Origin: Treponema sp. UBA6852 | Lineage (GTDB): Bacteria > Spirochaetota > Spirochaetia > Treponematales > Treponemataceae | Direction of reading: 5' to 3' | DNA: 41,788 nucleotides | Assembly: GCA_002449305.1 (NCBI GenBank) | Contig: DKDI01000040.1 | Span: forward strand, 1-41,788 | Shown here: one piece after another, positions 24,846 to 33,009 of the stretch | How positions within the stretch are numbered: the first letter of the stretch is position 1 | Layout: the number at the start of each line of letters is the position of its first letter | Translations under genes and position numbers: made by a program | The notes under the pieces: generated by a model | The model's database searches: none | Told to the model about the DNA's origin: nothing | What the model saw: the letters and a program-made list of their open reading frames with translations, nothing else

Positions 24846-24883
24846 ATGAACATTTGTACATATTAATTTTTTAGAGGAGTGAT

Positions 24884-25354
24884 ATGAAATTTTTTACTTC
24901 GATTTTTCTAGTTGCTCTCATTTCTGTTTCGGCTGTTTTTTGTCAGTCTGCGGAAATTGTGGAGAAAACTGTATCTACTGAAAAGCTCACTTACGGAACT
25001 GCCGCGTATTTTACAGCAGTTGCAATGGGCTATATTTCAGATGACGATTCAGAAGAAGATGCCGTTGATGCTTGGAAAAAAATAGGAGAAGAGTATTCTA
25101 AACCAGCTATAAAAGCGGAGGTTTCCTCAGAAGATTTTATTAATTTTGAAAATCTTGCCTGGCTATGCTATTTTACTTGGAATGTTCCAGACAGCCTTAT
25201 GATGAAGATTTTTCCAAGTCCGCGCTATGCCTTTAAGCAGCTCCGCAATGACGGCGTAATTCCTTCTTCGTTTGATCCAAAGCGCATTCCTACTGGCAGG
25301 GAATTTCTTAATGTTGTTACAGATTGCATTGATTTTTATGAGGTGAGAAACTAG
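24884..25354 (+). CDS. Secreted hypothetical protein, first gene of envelope operon
   Basis: The 156-residue product has a signal peptide (MKFFTSIFLVALISVSAVFC, cleavage near residue 20-22), so it is periplasmic or, if the Cys at 20 is lipidated, a lipoprotein (context VFCQ, a poor lipobox). The mature part is acidic near residues 50-65 (SDDDSEEDAVDAW) and mostly helical, with several Trp and Phe residues. I recognise no domain. An AGAGGAG Shine-Dalgarno site supports the start. It is followed after one base by the barrel gene, and all three genes of this operon encode exported proteins. Confidence 0.75.
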   Translation: MKFFTSIFLVALISVSAVFCQSAEIVEKTVSTEKLTYGTAAYFTAVAMGYISDDDSEEDAVDAWKKIGEEYSKPAIKAEVSSEDFINFENLAWLCYFTWNVPDSLMMKIFPSPRYAFKQLRNDGVIPSSFDPKRIPTGREFLNVVTDCIDFYEVRN

Positions 25355-25355
25355 C

Positions 25356-26552
25356 ATGAATATGAAAAAATATTTTGCCGCCATTTTATTTTCAGTTTTA
25401 TCTGCATTTGTTTTTTCAGCTGAACTTTCTTTCTTCTTGGGCGATAACACAGATTTGAAATTTGATGGTGAAGAGTACAGCGAGCCTACATTAAAGCAGA
25501 GCGAGGCTTTTTCTGCGCTTGCAAAAATTCCTTTCAATAAAAAAGGCACAACATTTCTTTCTTTGGAAGCAAGTATCAGTCATAGCTATGAAAAAATCTT
25601 TGGCGACCATGAAAATAGCGAAAATGAATTTATTGCAGATTTAAATGTTTTGAAGTTTTCTTCTATTATAGAGTGTTCTGCTGGGAAATTTTTCCTTGAC
25701 GCAGGGCGTCTTTTCTTGACAGACATTTCGCAAACTATTTTTGCACAGTCAATTGACGGAGCTTACGCGCAGTTTTCTGCTTCTTGGCTTGATGTTTCTG
25801 TTTTTGGCGGATACACAGGACTTTTGAATCTAAAGAATACTTCGATTATGCACAGCGGTGGATATGTTTGGGAGCCGGTCGATGAAGATGAAAAGGACTT
25901 TTATGATTTTTGTGCTCCTTATATAGCAGGTGGTGCTAAAATCAGCTTCCCATATTTATTGCTCAACCAGACAATTTCTTTAGAAGGTCTTGGATTTTGG
26001 AACACAGAAGGTCCTGCTGATTCTCCAGAAGATGAAGACAACCGCTTTTATGGAACTTTGCGCTTGGATGGACCTCTTGCTCCTATGCTTTTTTACGGTT
26101 TGAGCGGAACTGCCAGCTCTACAGATTTTTCTGATTTTGGATTTTTGGGAAGAGCCAATATTTCTTTGTTCCCAGATTTTAAATCTTCTTCTATTACTCT
26201 TTCTGCTTCTTATGCTTCTGGAGATAGAGGTCCTTTTGTTCCGTTTATTGGATTCACACAGATTACAGCTTGTCTTTCAGCAGATGAGCCGATTTATTCA
26301 GGAATTTCAAAGGCTGGATTGTCTGCAACCATAATTCCAATTGACAAGCTTTATTGCGCTGTTGGTGGAGACGCTGTTTTCGTTGACAATGATAGCAGCG
26401 CATTTGATTATTGTGGTTTCCAAGTTTATGGAAATGCAAAATACCAGTTGTTCTCTGATGTTGCTTTGACACTTTATGCAAGTCATTTTGCAGGAGATTC
26501 AAGTGATTCTAGCAGAACAGAAATCGCGTTTAATGCGGTTATTTCGTTTTAA
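25356..26552 (+). CDS. Putative outer-membrane beta-barrel protein
   Basis: The 398-residue product has a signal peptide (NMKKYFAAILFSVLSAFVFS, cleavage just before AELSFF). The mature part alternates polar and aromatic or hydrophobic residues in many short strands with Gly- and Ser-rich turns, and ends in a C-terminal phenylalanine (FNAVISF). These are typical signs of an outer-membrane barrel recognised by BamA. A specific family is not recognised. A GAGGTGAG site 8 nt before ATG 25356 sets the start. It lies between a secreted protein and a FecR-domain protein, so it may be the outer-membrane part of a small envelope complex. Confidence 0.7.
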   Translation: MNMKKYFAAILFSVLSAFVFSAELSFFLGDNTDLKFDGEEYSEPTLKQSEAFSALAKIPFNKKGTTFLSLEASISHSYEKIFGDHENSENEFIADLNVLKFSSIIECSAGKFFLDAGRLFLTDISQTIFAQSIDGAYAQFSASWLDVSVFGGYTGLLNLKNTSIMHSGGYVWEPVDEDEKDFYDFCAPYIAGGAKISFPYLLLNQTISLEGLGFWNTEGPADSPEDEDNRFYGTLRLDGPLAPMLFYGLSGTASSTDFSDFGFLGRANISLFPDFKSSSITLSASYASGDRGPFVPFIGFTQITACLSADEPIYSGISKAGLSATIIPIDKLYCAVGGDAVFVDNDSSAFDYCGFQVYGNAKYQLFSDVALTLYASHFAGDSSDSSRTEIAFNAVISF

Positions 26553-26576
26553 CCGTAAAATTTTAGGAGGTGTTGT

Positions 26577-27458
26577 ATGAAATTGAGTTTTAAGTTTTTG
26601 CCGTTGCTTGCTTTTGCAGTTTTTGCGGGCTTTTCAGCTTCTGCTTTGGAAGCAAAATTTGTAAGCATTGAAGGCAAGGTTGAAATTCTGGAAGGCGGAA
26701 TGTGGATTCCAGTTGAAGAGGGCGATATTATTCAGGAAAAAGGCGCCGTTATTTCAACTGGATTTAAATCGAATGCTGTGGTTTCTGTAAAAGGAACAAA
26801 TTTCACATTAGGACCGTTGACCAGAATTACAATTGAAAACATGGTTGCAATGGAAAACAAGGATTCAACTCAGATTTACATTGATTCTGGATCTCTCAAA
26901 GCAAATGTTTCTTCTTCTGACGGAAGAAAAGTTGGATTTAAAGTTCGTTCCGCAGTTGCAACAGCTTCTGTAAGAGGAACGGAATTTAGAGTTACTTCTT
27001 CTGGTCGCCTTTCTGTTACTCAGGGACTTGTAAGTTTTGGCGGTCCTGAATCTTCTTCTGCGGAAATTTCTAAAATAGAAGATAATTCAACTGATGTTGC
27101 TCCATCTGAAGAAAGCAATGCAGGAACAGTCGCTTCTACAAATGAAGCTTCTGATGGTAAAAATGTTGTTGCCGAAGAACATCCAAAATCAACTCCGTTT
27201 ACTTCTAGCGCAGAAGTTGGAGAAAAAAATGGAGTTCCGGTTTTTGCAGGTCAGGTCAGCAAGTCTGATGTTATAGCAAGTAGGCCTTCAAATCCTCATA
27301 CAGAAAAAGTTGCGGCAGTTTCTGGAAAAGGATTGGAAAATGAATCTATGGGAATGAACTTAATAAATACAACAAGTGTTGAGCCAGGTGCAGGTTCTAA
27401 ATCTAGCTCTAATAAAGGCAATGGCTCGGTTGCTGTTACAATTAACTGGGCAGACTGA
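26577..27458 (+). CDS. Periplasmic FecR-domain protein
   Basis: The 293-residue protein has a signal peptide (cleavage near SASA at residue 23) and a FecR domain at about 28-155. The usual features are visible: VEILEGGMWIPVEEGDII, ISTGFKSNAVVSV, the turn GTNFTLGPLTRITI and VRSAVATASVRGTEFRV. A low-complexity Ser/Glu/Asn-rich tail follows. FecR domains bind ligands or sense envelope state in signalling systems. No FecI sigma factor is nearby, but a CHASE2 cyclase is divergent, and CHASE2 and FecR domains are often found as neighbours. An AGGAGGTG site precedes the ATG. The terminator at 27504-27540 ends the operon. Confidence 0.85.
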   Translation: MKLSFKFLPLLAFAVFAGFSASALEAKFVSIEGKVEILEGGMWIPVEEGDIIQEKGAVISTGFKSNAVVSVKGTNFTLGPLTRITIENMVAMENKDSTQIYIDSGSLKANVSSSDGRKVGFKVRSAVATASVRGTEFRVTSSGRLSVTQGLVSFGGPESSSAEISKIEDNSTDVAPSEESNAGTVASTNEASDGKNVVAEEHPKSTPFTSSAEVGEKNGVPVFAGQVSKSDVIASRPSNPHTEKVAAVSGKGLENESMGMNLINTTSVEPGAGSKSSSNKGNGSVAVTINWAD

Positions 27459-27503
27459 TTTATTAACGAAAACTTGTGATTTTGTAAAGTAACCCAAAAT
27501 GCG

Positions 27504-27540
27504 CCCCGTTGTTATTTTTGCAGCGGGGTTCGTTTGTTTT
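27504..27540 (+). terminator. Intrinsic terminator of the FecR operon
   Basis: CCCCGTTG pairs with CAGCGGGG (one G-U) around a 9-nt loop, then a T-rich tail follows. The distal arm overlaps a possible promoter (TTGCAG 27518, 16 bp, TATAAA 27540-27545) for the next gene. Confidence 0.7.
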
Positions 27541-27561
27541 ATAAAATGGAATTTTAAAAAA

Positions 27562-28332
27562 ATGAAATTAAAAAAGAAAATTGCATTGATAGGAAAATTT
27601 CTTTTTTTTGCTTTTGCAATTGTTCTTGCAAGCTGCAAAGAAAAAAATGTTCCCAGTATAAAAATTGCTTCAGATGATTCTATTGAAATTCAGCCGCGCG
27701 AAAGTTTCTCTAAGCTAAAAGAAAATTTTTGGACAAGTGAAAATGGAATTGTCTGTGTTCTTATTGGATATGGCTTTAATGATGATGATTTTGTAAAAAA
27801 AGCGATAAATTCCTTGGAGAAGAAATTTGGACTTACAGAAAACGGAGGCCTTGTTCTTCCGATTGTTTTTCCAGATGATTTGCATGGCAGAATTTCTAGT
27901 TTGCGTGATATAATCGAAAAAAACAATGTTCATGGAATTGTTCTTCTTGGCGCGCCGGAAAATACGCATTCTCCACTTGCAAGAATAAAAGAAGAGTGGG
28001 ATGGAAATCCTCCGTTCAATGTTTTTTCGATTTTTCCGCAGGATGATGTTTTGGGACAGGAATTTACTTGCAGTTTTGTGATTGACCATGAGTATGCGGC
28101 TGGAATTCAGTTTGGCGATGCAGAAAATAAAAATGAAGACGACGACACTTTGGCGCTTTTGATTTCGGCAGTTGAATATGCCGCGGAGCTTCCGTTTGTT
28201 CTTCCGCAGGACAGCGATCTTTATTATCATGTTCAGGCTGTGGCAGGAAAAAGAAAAGTTGCCCGCTACGTTGACAGCGAAACTGGAATTCAGTCAAGAA
28301 ATCATTTTATAATTTTAAATTCGGCGGAATAA
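27562..28332 (+). CDS. Hypothetical lipoprotein, possibly periplasmic-binding-like
   Basis: The 256-residue product begins with a lipoprotein signal peptide (KKKIALIGKFLFFAFAIVLA then SC, lipobox LASC). I chose ATG 27562 because the signal peptide begins there; the upstream ATG at 27499 is in the terminator. The mature region alternates beta and alpha elements (IVCVLIGYGFNDDDF, GLVLPIVFPDDL, VHGIVLLGAPENTH), reminiscent of a Rossmann or periplasmic-binding-type fold. I do not recognise a family. The phosphodiesterase gene follows after one base, so it is the first gene of an operon leading to the ECF transporter gene. Confidence 0.72.
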   Translation: MKLKKKIALIGKFLFFAFAIVLASCKEKNVPSIKIASDDSIEIQPRESFSKLKENFWTSENGIVCVLIGYGFNDDDFVKKAINSLEKKFGLTENGGLVLPIVFPDDLHGRISSLRDIIEKNNVHGIVLLGAPENTHSPLARIKEEWDGNPPFNVFSIFPQDDVLGQEFTCSFVIDHEYAAGIQFGDAENKNEDDDTLALLISAVEYAAELPFVLPQDSDLYYHVQAVAGKRKVARYVDSETGIQSRNHFIILNSAE

Positions 28333-28333
28333 A

Positions 28334-29008
28334 TTGAACACACTTTTACAAGATGAATCTTTGCTTATCGGCAGCCGTGAAGAAATACAAAAACTCGCAA
28401 CAAAAGATTCTGCCCGAATTCTTGTTGTGTCGGATTCTCATGGCGCGTATTCTAATCTTTTGCTGATTTTGCGTCAGTTTGGAGTTATAAGCGATGCTCT
28501 TGTTTTTTGCGGTGATGGAATTTGCGATATTTCCAAGCTGATTTCAAATGCTGTTGATGAAGATGAAATTAAAGCTATTATTCCGCCTGTAATTGGAATT
28601 GTCGAAGGAAACAATGACGCGGACCTTTATCCTGTTAGAAATGTTCTTTCCGATGAGCCTTATTATGTTCAGCTGAAAGTTCCAATTTTTAATGTGCTTG
28701 AAGCCTGCGGGCAAAGAATTTATTTTACGCACGGACACAGAAATTCCCTTTACCTTGGAACTGGAGAAATTGTTTCCGCGGCAAAGAAAAACAACTGTAA
28801 GATTGCGCTTTACGGCCACACTCACATTGCAGCAGAAAAACTTGGCGAAGTTTTTACTATAAATCCAGGAAGCTGTTTTAGACCTCGTGGCGGTCAAAAA
28901 CCTTCATTTGCAATGTTAAATTTAACAAAAAACATCGGATTTGAATGTATTTTTTATGAACTTTCGATTTCTGGAAGCAAAACGTTTTTTCCGGCTAGGA
29001 CTTTTTGA
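28334..29008 (+). CDS. YfcE/MJ0936-type metallophosphoesterase
   Basis: This cytoplasmic binuclear-metal phosphodiesterase has an unknown physiological substrate. The 224-residue protein has all five family motifs in order: DSHG (34-37), GDG (60-62), GNND, THGH and GHTH with the NPGSC block after it. Members of this family cleave phosphodiester model substrates and have Mn or Zn at the site. Translation appears to start at TTG 28334 one base after the lipoprotein stop; GGCGGA is a weak ribosome-binding site. The N-terminal extension of about 27 residues before the catalytic fold is longer than usual. The next gene begins at its stop codon. Confidence 0.88.
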   Translation: MNTLLQDESLLIGSREEIQKLATKDSARILVVSDSHGAYSNLLLILRQFGVISDALVFCGDGICDISKLISNAVDEDEIKAIIPPVIGIVEGNNDADLYPVRNVLSDEPYYVQLKVPIFNVLEACGQRIYFTHGHRNSLYLGTGEIVSAAKKNNCKIALYGHTHIAAEKLGEVFTINPGSCFRPRGGQKPSFAMLNLTKNIGFECIFYELSISGSKTFFPARTF

Positions 29009-29010
29009 AA

Positions 29011-31131
29011 ATGCCGTTGCTTGAGCTAAAAAATATTTACTATGAATATCCTCGCACAAATAAAATCGCGCTTGACAATATAAATTTTTCTGTGAGCCAA
29101 GGTGAATACATTGCGCTTCTTGGACTTAACGGTTCTGGAAAAAGCACGCTTGCCCGTCTTATTGCTGGATTTTTTGAGCCTTTAAAAGGTGAAATTATAA
29201 AGCAAAATGGAATTCTTCCAGGCATTGTTTTTCAGCAGCCAAAAGAGCAGATTGTAGCTGGAATCGTTGAGCGCGACACAGCTTTTGGTCCTCAGAATCT
29301 TAGCATGACAGAAGCGGAAATTGAACTGCGCACAATCGAATGTCTTTCCATTGTTTCTCTTGTGGACAAGGCGTTAAGTAAAACTTTTGAGCTTTCTTTG
29401 GGGCAAACACAGCGGCTTGCTTTCAGCGGAATTCTTGCGCTTTTTCCAGATTTACTGATTCTTGACGAAGCCACGGCTATGCTTGATCCGGACTCAAAAA
29501 AACAACTTGTGGAATTTGTAAATGCTTGGAACAAAAAAGGGCACACTGTTATTTCTGTTACGCACGATTTGGACGAAGCTTTGGCTGCAAAAAGAATCGT
29601 TGTAATGGAGCAGGGGCGGATAATTTTTGACGGGGCGCCAAAAGAGTTTAAAGAAAACAAAAATGTTTTTGAATCGATTTTCGGAATTGACGGAGAATAC
29701 ACTTCATTTGAAAGTTTAAATTCAGCAAAAAATAAATTTGAAGAAGCAGCTTTAAAAGTTCAAGAGCTTTCATTTTCCTATGGAACTTTTTCAGTTTTTA
29801 AAAATATTTCTTTTGAGCTTAAAAAAGGTAGTCTTGTTGCTTTGACTGGTCCGAGCGGCTGCGGAAAATCAACTTTATTTGAATGTCTTGCAGGTCTTAA
29901 AAAAAATCAAAGCGGAAAAATTTATGCTTTGTCTCGCCCCGTTCTTGGCTTGCAAGAAAGCGAAGCTGCGTTGTTTGAGCCATATTCTGCAGATGACGTT
30001 GCGTTTGGTCCTAAAAATAAAAATGTAAAAGGTAAAGAGCTTTTTGAGCGCGTAAAAAATTCCATGGAACTTGCCGGACTTGATTACAAAAAATACGGAA
30101 ATCTTCCTGTTGTTTCGCTTAGCGGCGGTGAAAAACGAAAACTTTCTGTTGCGGGGCTTGTTGCTCTTGATAGTGATATTTTTATTTTTGACGAGCCGAC
30201 TGCTGGCTTGGATCCGATTTCAAGAAAAAATCTTCTTGCATCTTTTAGAAAACTTACAGAAAGCGGAAAGACTGTTTTATTTAGCACACACAGATTTCAG
30301 GAAGCTGAAGCTGCGGATTTTAGACTTCGTTGGGAAGATTTGATTTCTAAGCATGAAGAAAAAAATTCAGATTCAGATTTGGGCAATTTAAAGGAAATGG
30401 AGCTAATTGAAAATGCTTCACTTCTTGAAAAAATTTCTAAAGCGGCTTCAGTTTTTTCTACGCCGGAAAAAATTCCGCATTCAATTATAAATTCCCTTTC
30501 AGCAGGCAAGAAAACATTTTTATTTTTGTTTTTATTCTTTGTTTCAATTTTGCTTCCGTTTCCGGCTTGCGTTGCGATGGTTTTTGTCAATGTTTTGTAT
30601 TCAGTTCTTTCCAAGTCGCCACTAAAAAATGCTTTTAAAATAATTGCAAAACTTGTTCCTTGGATTGTAATTTTTTCTTTGCTTGGAATTATTCTTTTTC
30701 CAGTTTACGAAGAAGATAAAATTCTTTTCAGCTGGAAAATAATTTTTGTTACGCAGCGTAAACTTTTGCTTTTTGCCGCTTCCTTTGTTCATTCTGTTTG
30801 TGCAATTTTTGCGATTGGAACTTATATTTTTACTGCGGATGAACGGCAGGTTATGGACGGAATTTCCTCTATTTTAAAGCCGCTGAATTTTTTTAAATTC
30901 CCTGTCAGATGCGTTGTTTTGATAGTTGGAATTATTTTTAGATTTATACCGTTGCTTTTAGATGAATTTTCGGGCATTATAAAAACACAGATTATCCGCG
31001 GAACATTTGGAAATGCAAAGGGAATAAAAAAATTAAAATCGATAATTCCTGTTTTTGTGCCGCTTGTTCTTCAGACAATCCGAAAAGCACGTTGCCTTGC
31101 GGATGCTCTTACTGCAAGATATTTTAAATAG
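29011..31131 (+). CDS. Fused ECF transporter energising module (EcfA-EcfA'-EcfT)
   Basis: One 706-residue polypeptide joins two ABC ATPase domains and a transmembrane coupling domain of an energy-coupling factor vitamin or metal importer. Domain 1 (about 1-235) has Walker A GLNGSGKST (38-46), a modified signature LSLGQTQRLA and Walker B LLILDEATAMLD. Domain 2 (about 245-450) has GPSGCGKST (280-288), LSGGEKRKLSVAG and IFIFDEPTAGLD. Residues about 498-706 contain several membrane helices and the EcfT coupling region (IIRGTFGNAKG and LADALTARYF). ATG 29011 has AGGA 10 nt upstream; a TTG at 29005 overlapping the previous stop is an alternative. No substrate-binding S component is in the window, so it likely serves several S proteins encoded elsewhere. 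Confidence 0.88.
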   Translation: MPLLELKNIYYEYPRTNKIALDNINFSVSQGEYIALLGLNGSGKSTLARLIAGFFEPLKGEIIKQNGILPGIVFQQPKEQIVAGIVERDTAFGPQNLSMTEAEIELRTIECLSIVSLVDKALSKTFELSLGQTQRLAFSGILALFPDLLILDEATAMLDPDSKKQLVEFVNAWNKKGHTVISVTHDLDEALAAKRIVVMEQGRIIFDGAPKEFKENKNVFESIFGIDGEYTSFESLNSAKNKFEEAALKVQELSFSYGTFSVFKNISFELKKGSLVALTGPSGCGKSTLFECLAGLKKNQSGKIYALSRPVLGLQESEAALFEPYSADDVAFGPKNKNVKGKELFERVKNSMELAGLDYKKYGNLPVVSLSGGEKRKLSVAGLVALDSDIFIFDEPTAGLDPISRKNLLASFRKLTESGKTVLFSTHRFQEAEAADFRLRWEDLISKHEEKNSDSDLGNLKEMELIENASLLEKISKAASVFSTPEKIPHSIINSLSAGKKTFLFLFLFFVSILLPFPACVAMVFVNVLYSVLSKSPLKNAFKIIAKLVPWIVIFSLLGIILFPVYEEDKILFSWKIIFVTQRKLLLFAASFVHSVCAIFAIGTYIFTADERQVMDGISSILKPLNFFKFPVRCVVLIVGIIFRFIPLLLDEFSGIIKTQIIRGTFGNAKGIKKLKSIIPVFVPLVLQTIRKARCLADALTARYFK

Positions 31132-31147
31132 TTTAGTTGGAGAAAAT

Positions 31148-32503
31148 ATGCTTAGCATGAAAACTTTAGTCGCTCTTATTGCGGTTTTGATGTACGCGCT
31201 TGTAATTTTATTTCAGAATAAAAAAGTTTTGTTTACAACTGGAGCGGCGGTTCTTGTTGTTGTTATTGCGACTTTTTTTCCGGGACAAATTTTTCCGCTT
31301 CCGCAGGATGTAGTTGCGCTTGAAGGTCAGTTTCCGCAGAGAATATACGCGTTTTATCATTCTGTATTTGAAATCATAAACTGGAACGTTATTATGATTT
31401 ATCTTGGCAGCATGGTTATCGCATCTCTTTTTATTTATTCAAAAGTTCCAGTAAAAATCGCTGACAAAATTGTGAACAGTAGCCGGAACACTTGCATTGC
31501 AATGGTTGCGATTCTTGCAATGACAGGAATAATTTCAATTTTTGTTGAAAATGTTGCTACAGTTCTTGTAATGGCTCCAATCGGACTTGCGCTTTGCTCA
31601 AAGCTAAAAACGAATCCTACATTTTTTATGATGGGACTTGCCGTTATGAGCAACCTTGAAGGAACTGCGACTTTAGTTGGAGATCCGCCTTCAATGATTT
31701 TTGCAAGCTATGCTGGATATAGTTTTAACGATTTCTTCTTTTATTTGGGCAAGCCTTCAATCTTTTTTATAATTCAAACTGGAATGGTTGCCGGATGCAT
31801 TTTCTTTTATTTCTTCTTTGCGAAAAACAGAAAAAATAAAGTTCAGGTTGAAAGTGAAAAAGTTGTTTCCTGGGTTCCTTTTGCTTGTCTTTTGCTTATG
31901 ATTTTTGGACTTGCCGCAGTTTCATTTGTAAATACCAGGTTTGAGTATTTGAGCGGAACTTTAGTAATGTCGATTGGAATTTTGTGCTTGCTTTGGTTCA
32001 AATTGTTTCAGAAAAAAACAAACGCCGAAACTGCAAAAGTTGTAAAAGAACTTGACTGGGAAACTATTTTTTTCCTGCTTGGAATTTTTGTTGTAATCGG
32101 CGCAATAAAAGAGACTGGGCTTTTGAATGACCTTGCTGATTTGCTTGTGAATGTTACAGGCGGCTCTGAAATTGCGGGCTTTGTTATAATACTTTTGATT
32201 TCTGTCATTGTAAGCGGATTTGTTGACAATGTTCCTTATATAATTGCAATGCTTCCTGTTGCGGGTGGAATGGCATCTCAAATCGGAATAAATCCAGAGC
32301 TTTTTATGTTTGCGCTTTTAGTCGGAAGCTGCCTCGGCGGAAACCTTACACCTTTTGGTGCAAGCGCGAATATTGTTGCAATGGGAATTTTAAAGAAAGA
32401 AAATTATCCTATGAAATTTTCCGGCTGGCTTAAAATTGGAGTTCCGTTCACTCTTATTACAACAGCTGCCGCATCTGCTTTGCTTTGGTTTATCTGGGCA
32501 TAA
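31148..32503 (+). CDS. SLC13/ArsB-family (CitMHS-type) ion transporter
   Basis: This integral membrane carrier has about 11 hydrophobic helices across 451 residues. Family marks are FVENVATVLVMAPIGLAL at about 137-154 and SNLEGTATLVGDPPSMI at about 170-190. The latter matches the SN-x-x-GTATLIGDPP motif of ArsB/P-protein-type permeases. A related repeat near the C-terminus is VDNVPYIIAMLPVAGG followed by GGNLTPFGASANIVAMG. Substrates in this family include arsenite, dicarboxylates, sulfate and Na+/H+. No arsenic genes are near, so the substrate is open. ATG 31148 follows a GGAGAA site; an in-frame start at 31055 inside the upstream gene is rejected. It is probably the last gene of the operon. 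Confidence 0.82.
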   Translation: MLSMKTLVALIAVLMYALVILFQNKKVLFTTGAAVLVVVIATFFPGQIFPLPQDVVALEGQFPQRIYAFYHSVFEIINWNVIMIYLGSMVIASLFIYSKVPVKIADKIVNSSRNTCIAMVAILAMTGIISIFVENVATVLVMAPIGLALCSKLKTNPTFFMMGLAVMSNLEGTATLVGDPPSMIFASYAGYSFNDFFFYLGKPSIFFIIQTGMVAGCIFFYFFFAKNRKNKVQVESEKVVSWVPFACLLLMIFGLAAVSFVNTRFEYLSGTLVMSIGILCLLWFKLFQKKTNAETAKVVKELDWETIFFLLGIFVVIGAIKETGLLNDLADLLVNVTGGSEIAGFVIILLISVIVSGFVDNVPYIIAMLPVAGGMASQIGINPELFMFALLVGSCLGGNLTPFGASANIVAMGILKKENYPMKFSGWLKIGVPFTLITTAAASALLWFIWA

Positions 32504-32506
32504 TTT

Positions 32507-32908
32507 TTATGCTGAAACTGAAACAACTGCACCTGCTTCCGGCATTAAACCTGCAAGTCCGTAGGCTGACTGCCCTTGTGCGCTGCTGGCGGCAATCGCA
32601 GTTTTTATTTGCTGCTGGTAGCTTTTTATAAGTTCATCTTTTTGTTCTTCGGAAAGTCCTGAAGCTTCATCTTCTGAAAGGGCTGGCTTTTGCTTCATGG
32701 AAACAAGCTGGGAAATCAGTGTATTTAAAATGCGCAGACGGTTTATTGGAACTCCGCGCTGTCCATGCTCAGTTGCAGTTCCGTGCACATAATCAAATTG
32801 AGAATATATGACTGCGCTAGGCTTTACTGGAACACAGAGCGAGCCTGAAGAAGTAGAGAAGAGAGTTCTGTAAGATGCCGCATTTAGGCTGATTCCGTTT
32901 GAATACAT
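32507..32908 (-). CDS. Small hypothetical protein
   Basis: The 133-residue product has no signal peptide. Its first 50 residues are rich in Ser, Tyr and Val (ISLNAASYRTLFSTSSGSL, YSQFDYVHGTA). Then there is a probable helical pair (RLRILNTLISQLVSMKQK, SGLSEEQKDELIKSYQQQI) and an Ala/Gly/Ser-rich end. I do not recognise it. A GAGGG site 7 nt upstream supports the start at 32908. The stop codon is 4 bp from the stop of the convergent transporter gene, with no hairpin between them, so transcripts from both sides may overlap. Confidence 0.65.
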   Translation of the reverse strand: MYSNGISLNAASYRTLFSTSSGSLCVPVKPSAVIYSQFDYVHGTATEHGQRGVPINRLRILNTLISQLVSMKQKPALSEDEASGLSEEQKDELIKSYQQQIKTAIAASSAQGQSAYGLAGLMPEAGAVVSVSA

Positions 32909-33009
32909 AAGTCTACCCTCAGTTTTTAGTGCAAGCGATTTTCTTTACACTATCTTATGTATCGGAATTTAAAATAAAAAGTTTAGCTGGCTTTTTTGAA
33001 CTTAAAAAA

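Noticed and set aside
27499..27561. Upstream start of the 256-residue lipoprotein
   Set aside because: That ATG sits in the terminator hairpin of the previous operon, and the signal peptide begins at 27562.
31055..31147. N-terminal extension of the SLC13-type carrier
   Set aside because: It lies inside the EcfT coding region in another frame; GGAGAA precedes ATG 31148, where the first membrane helix begins.
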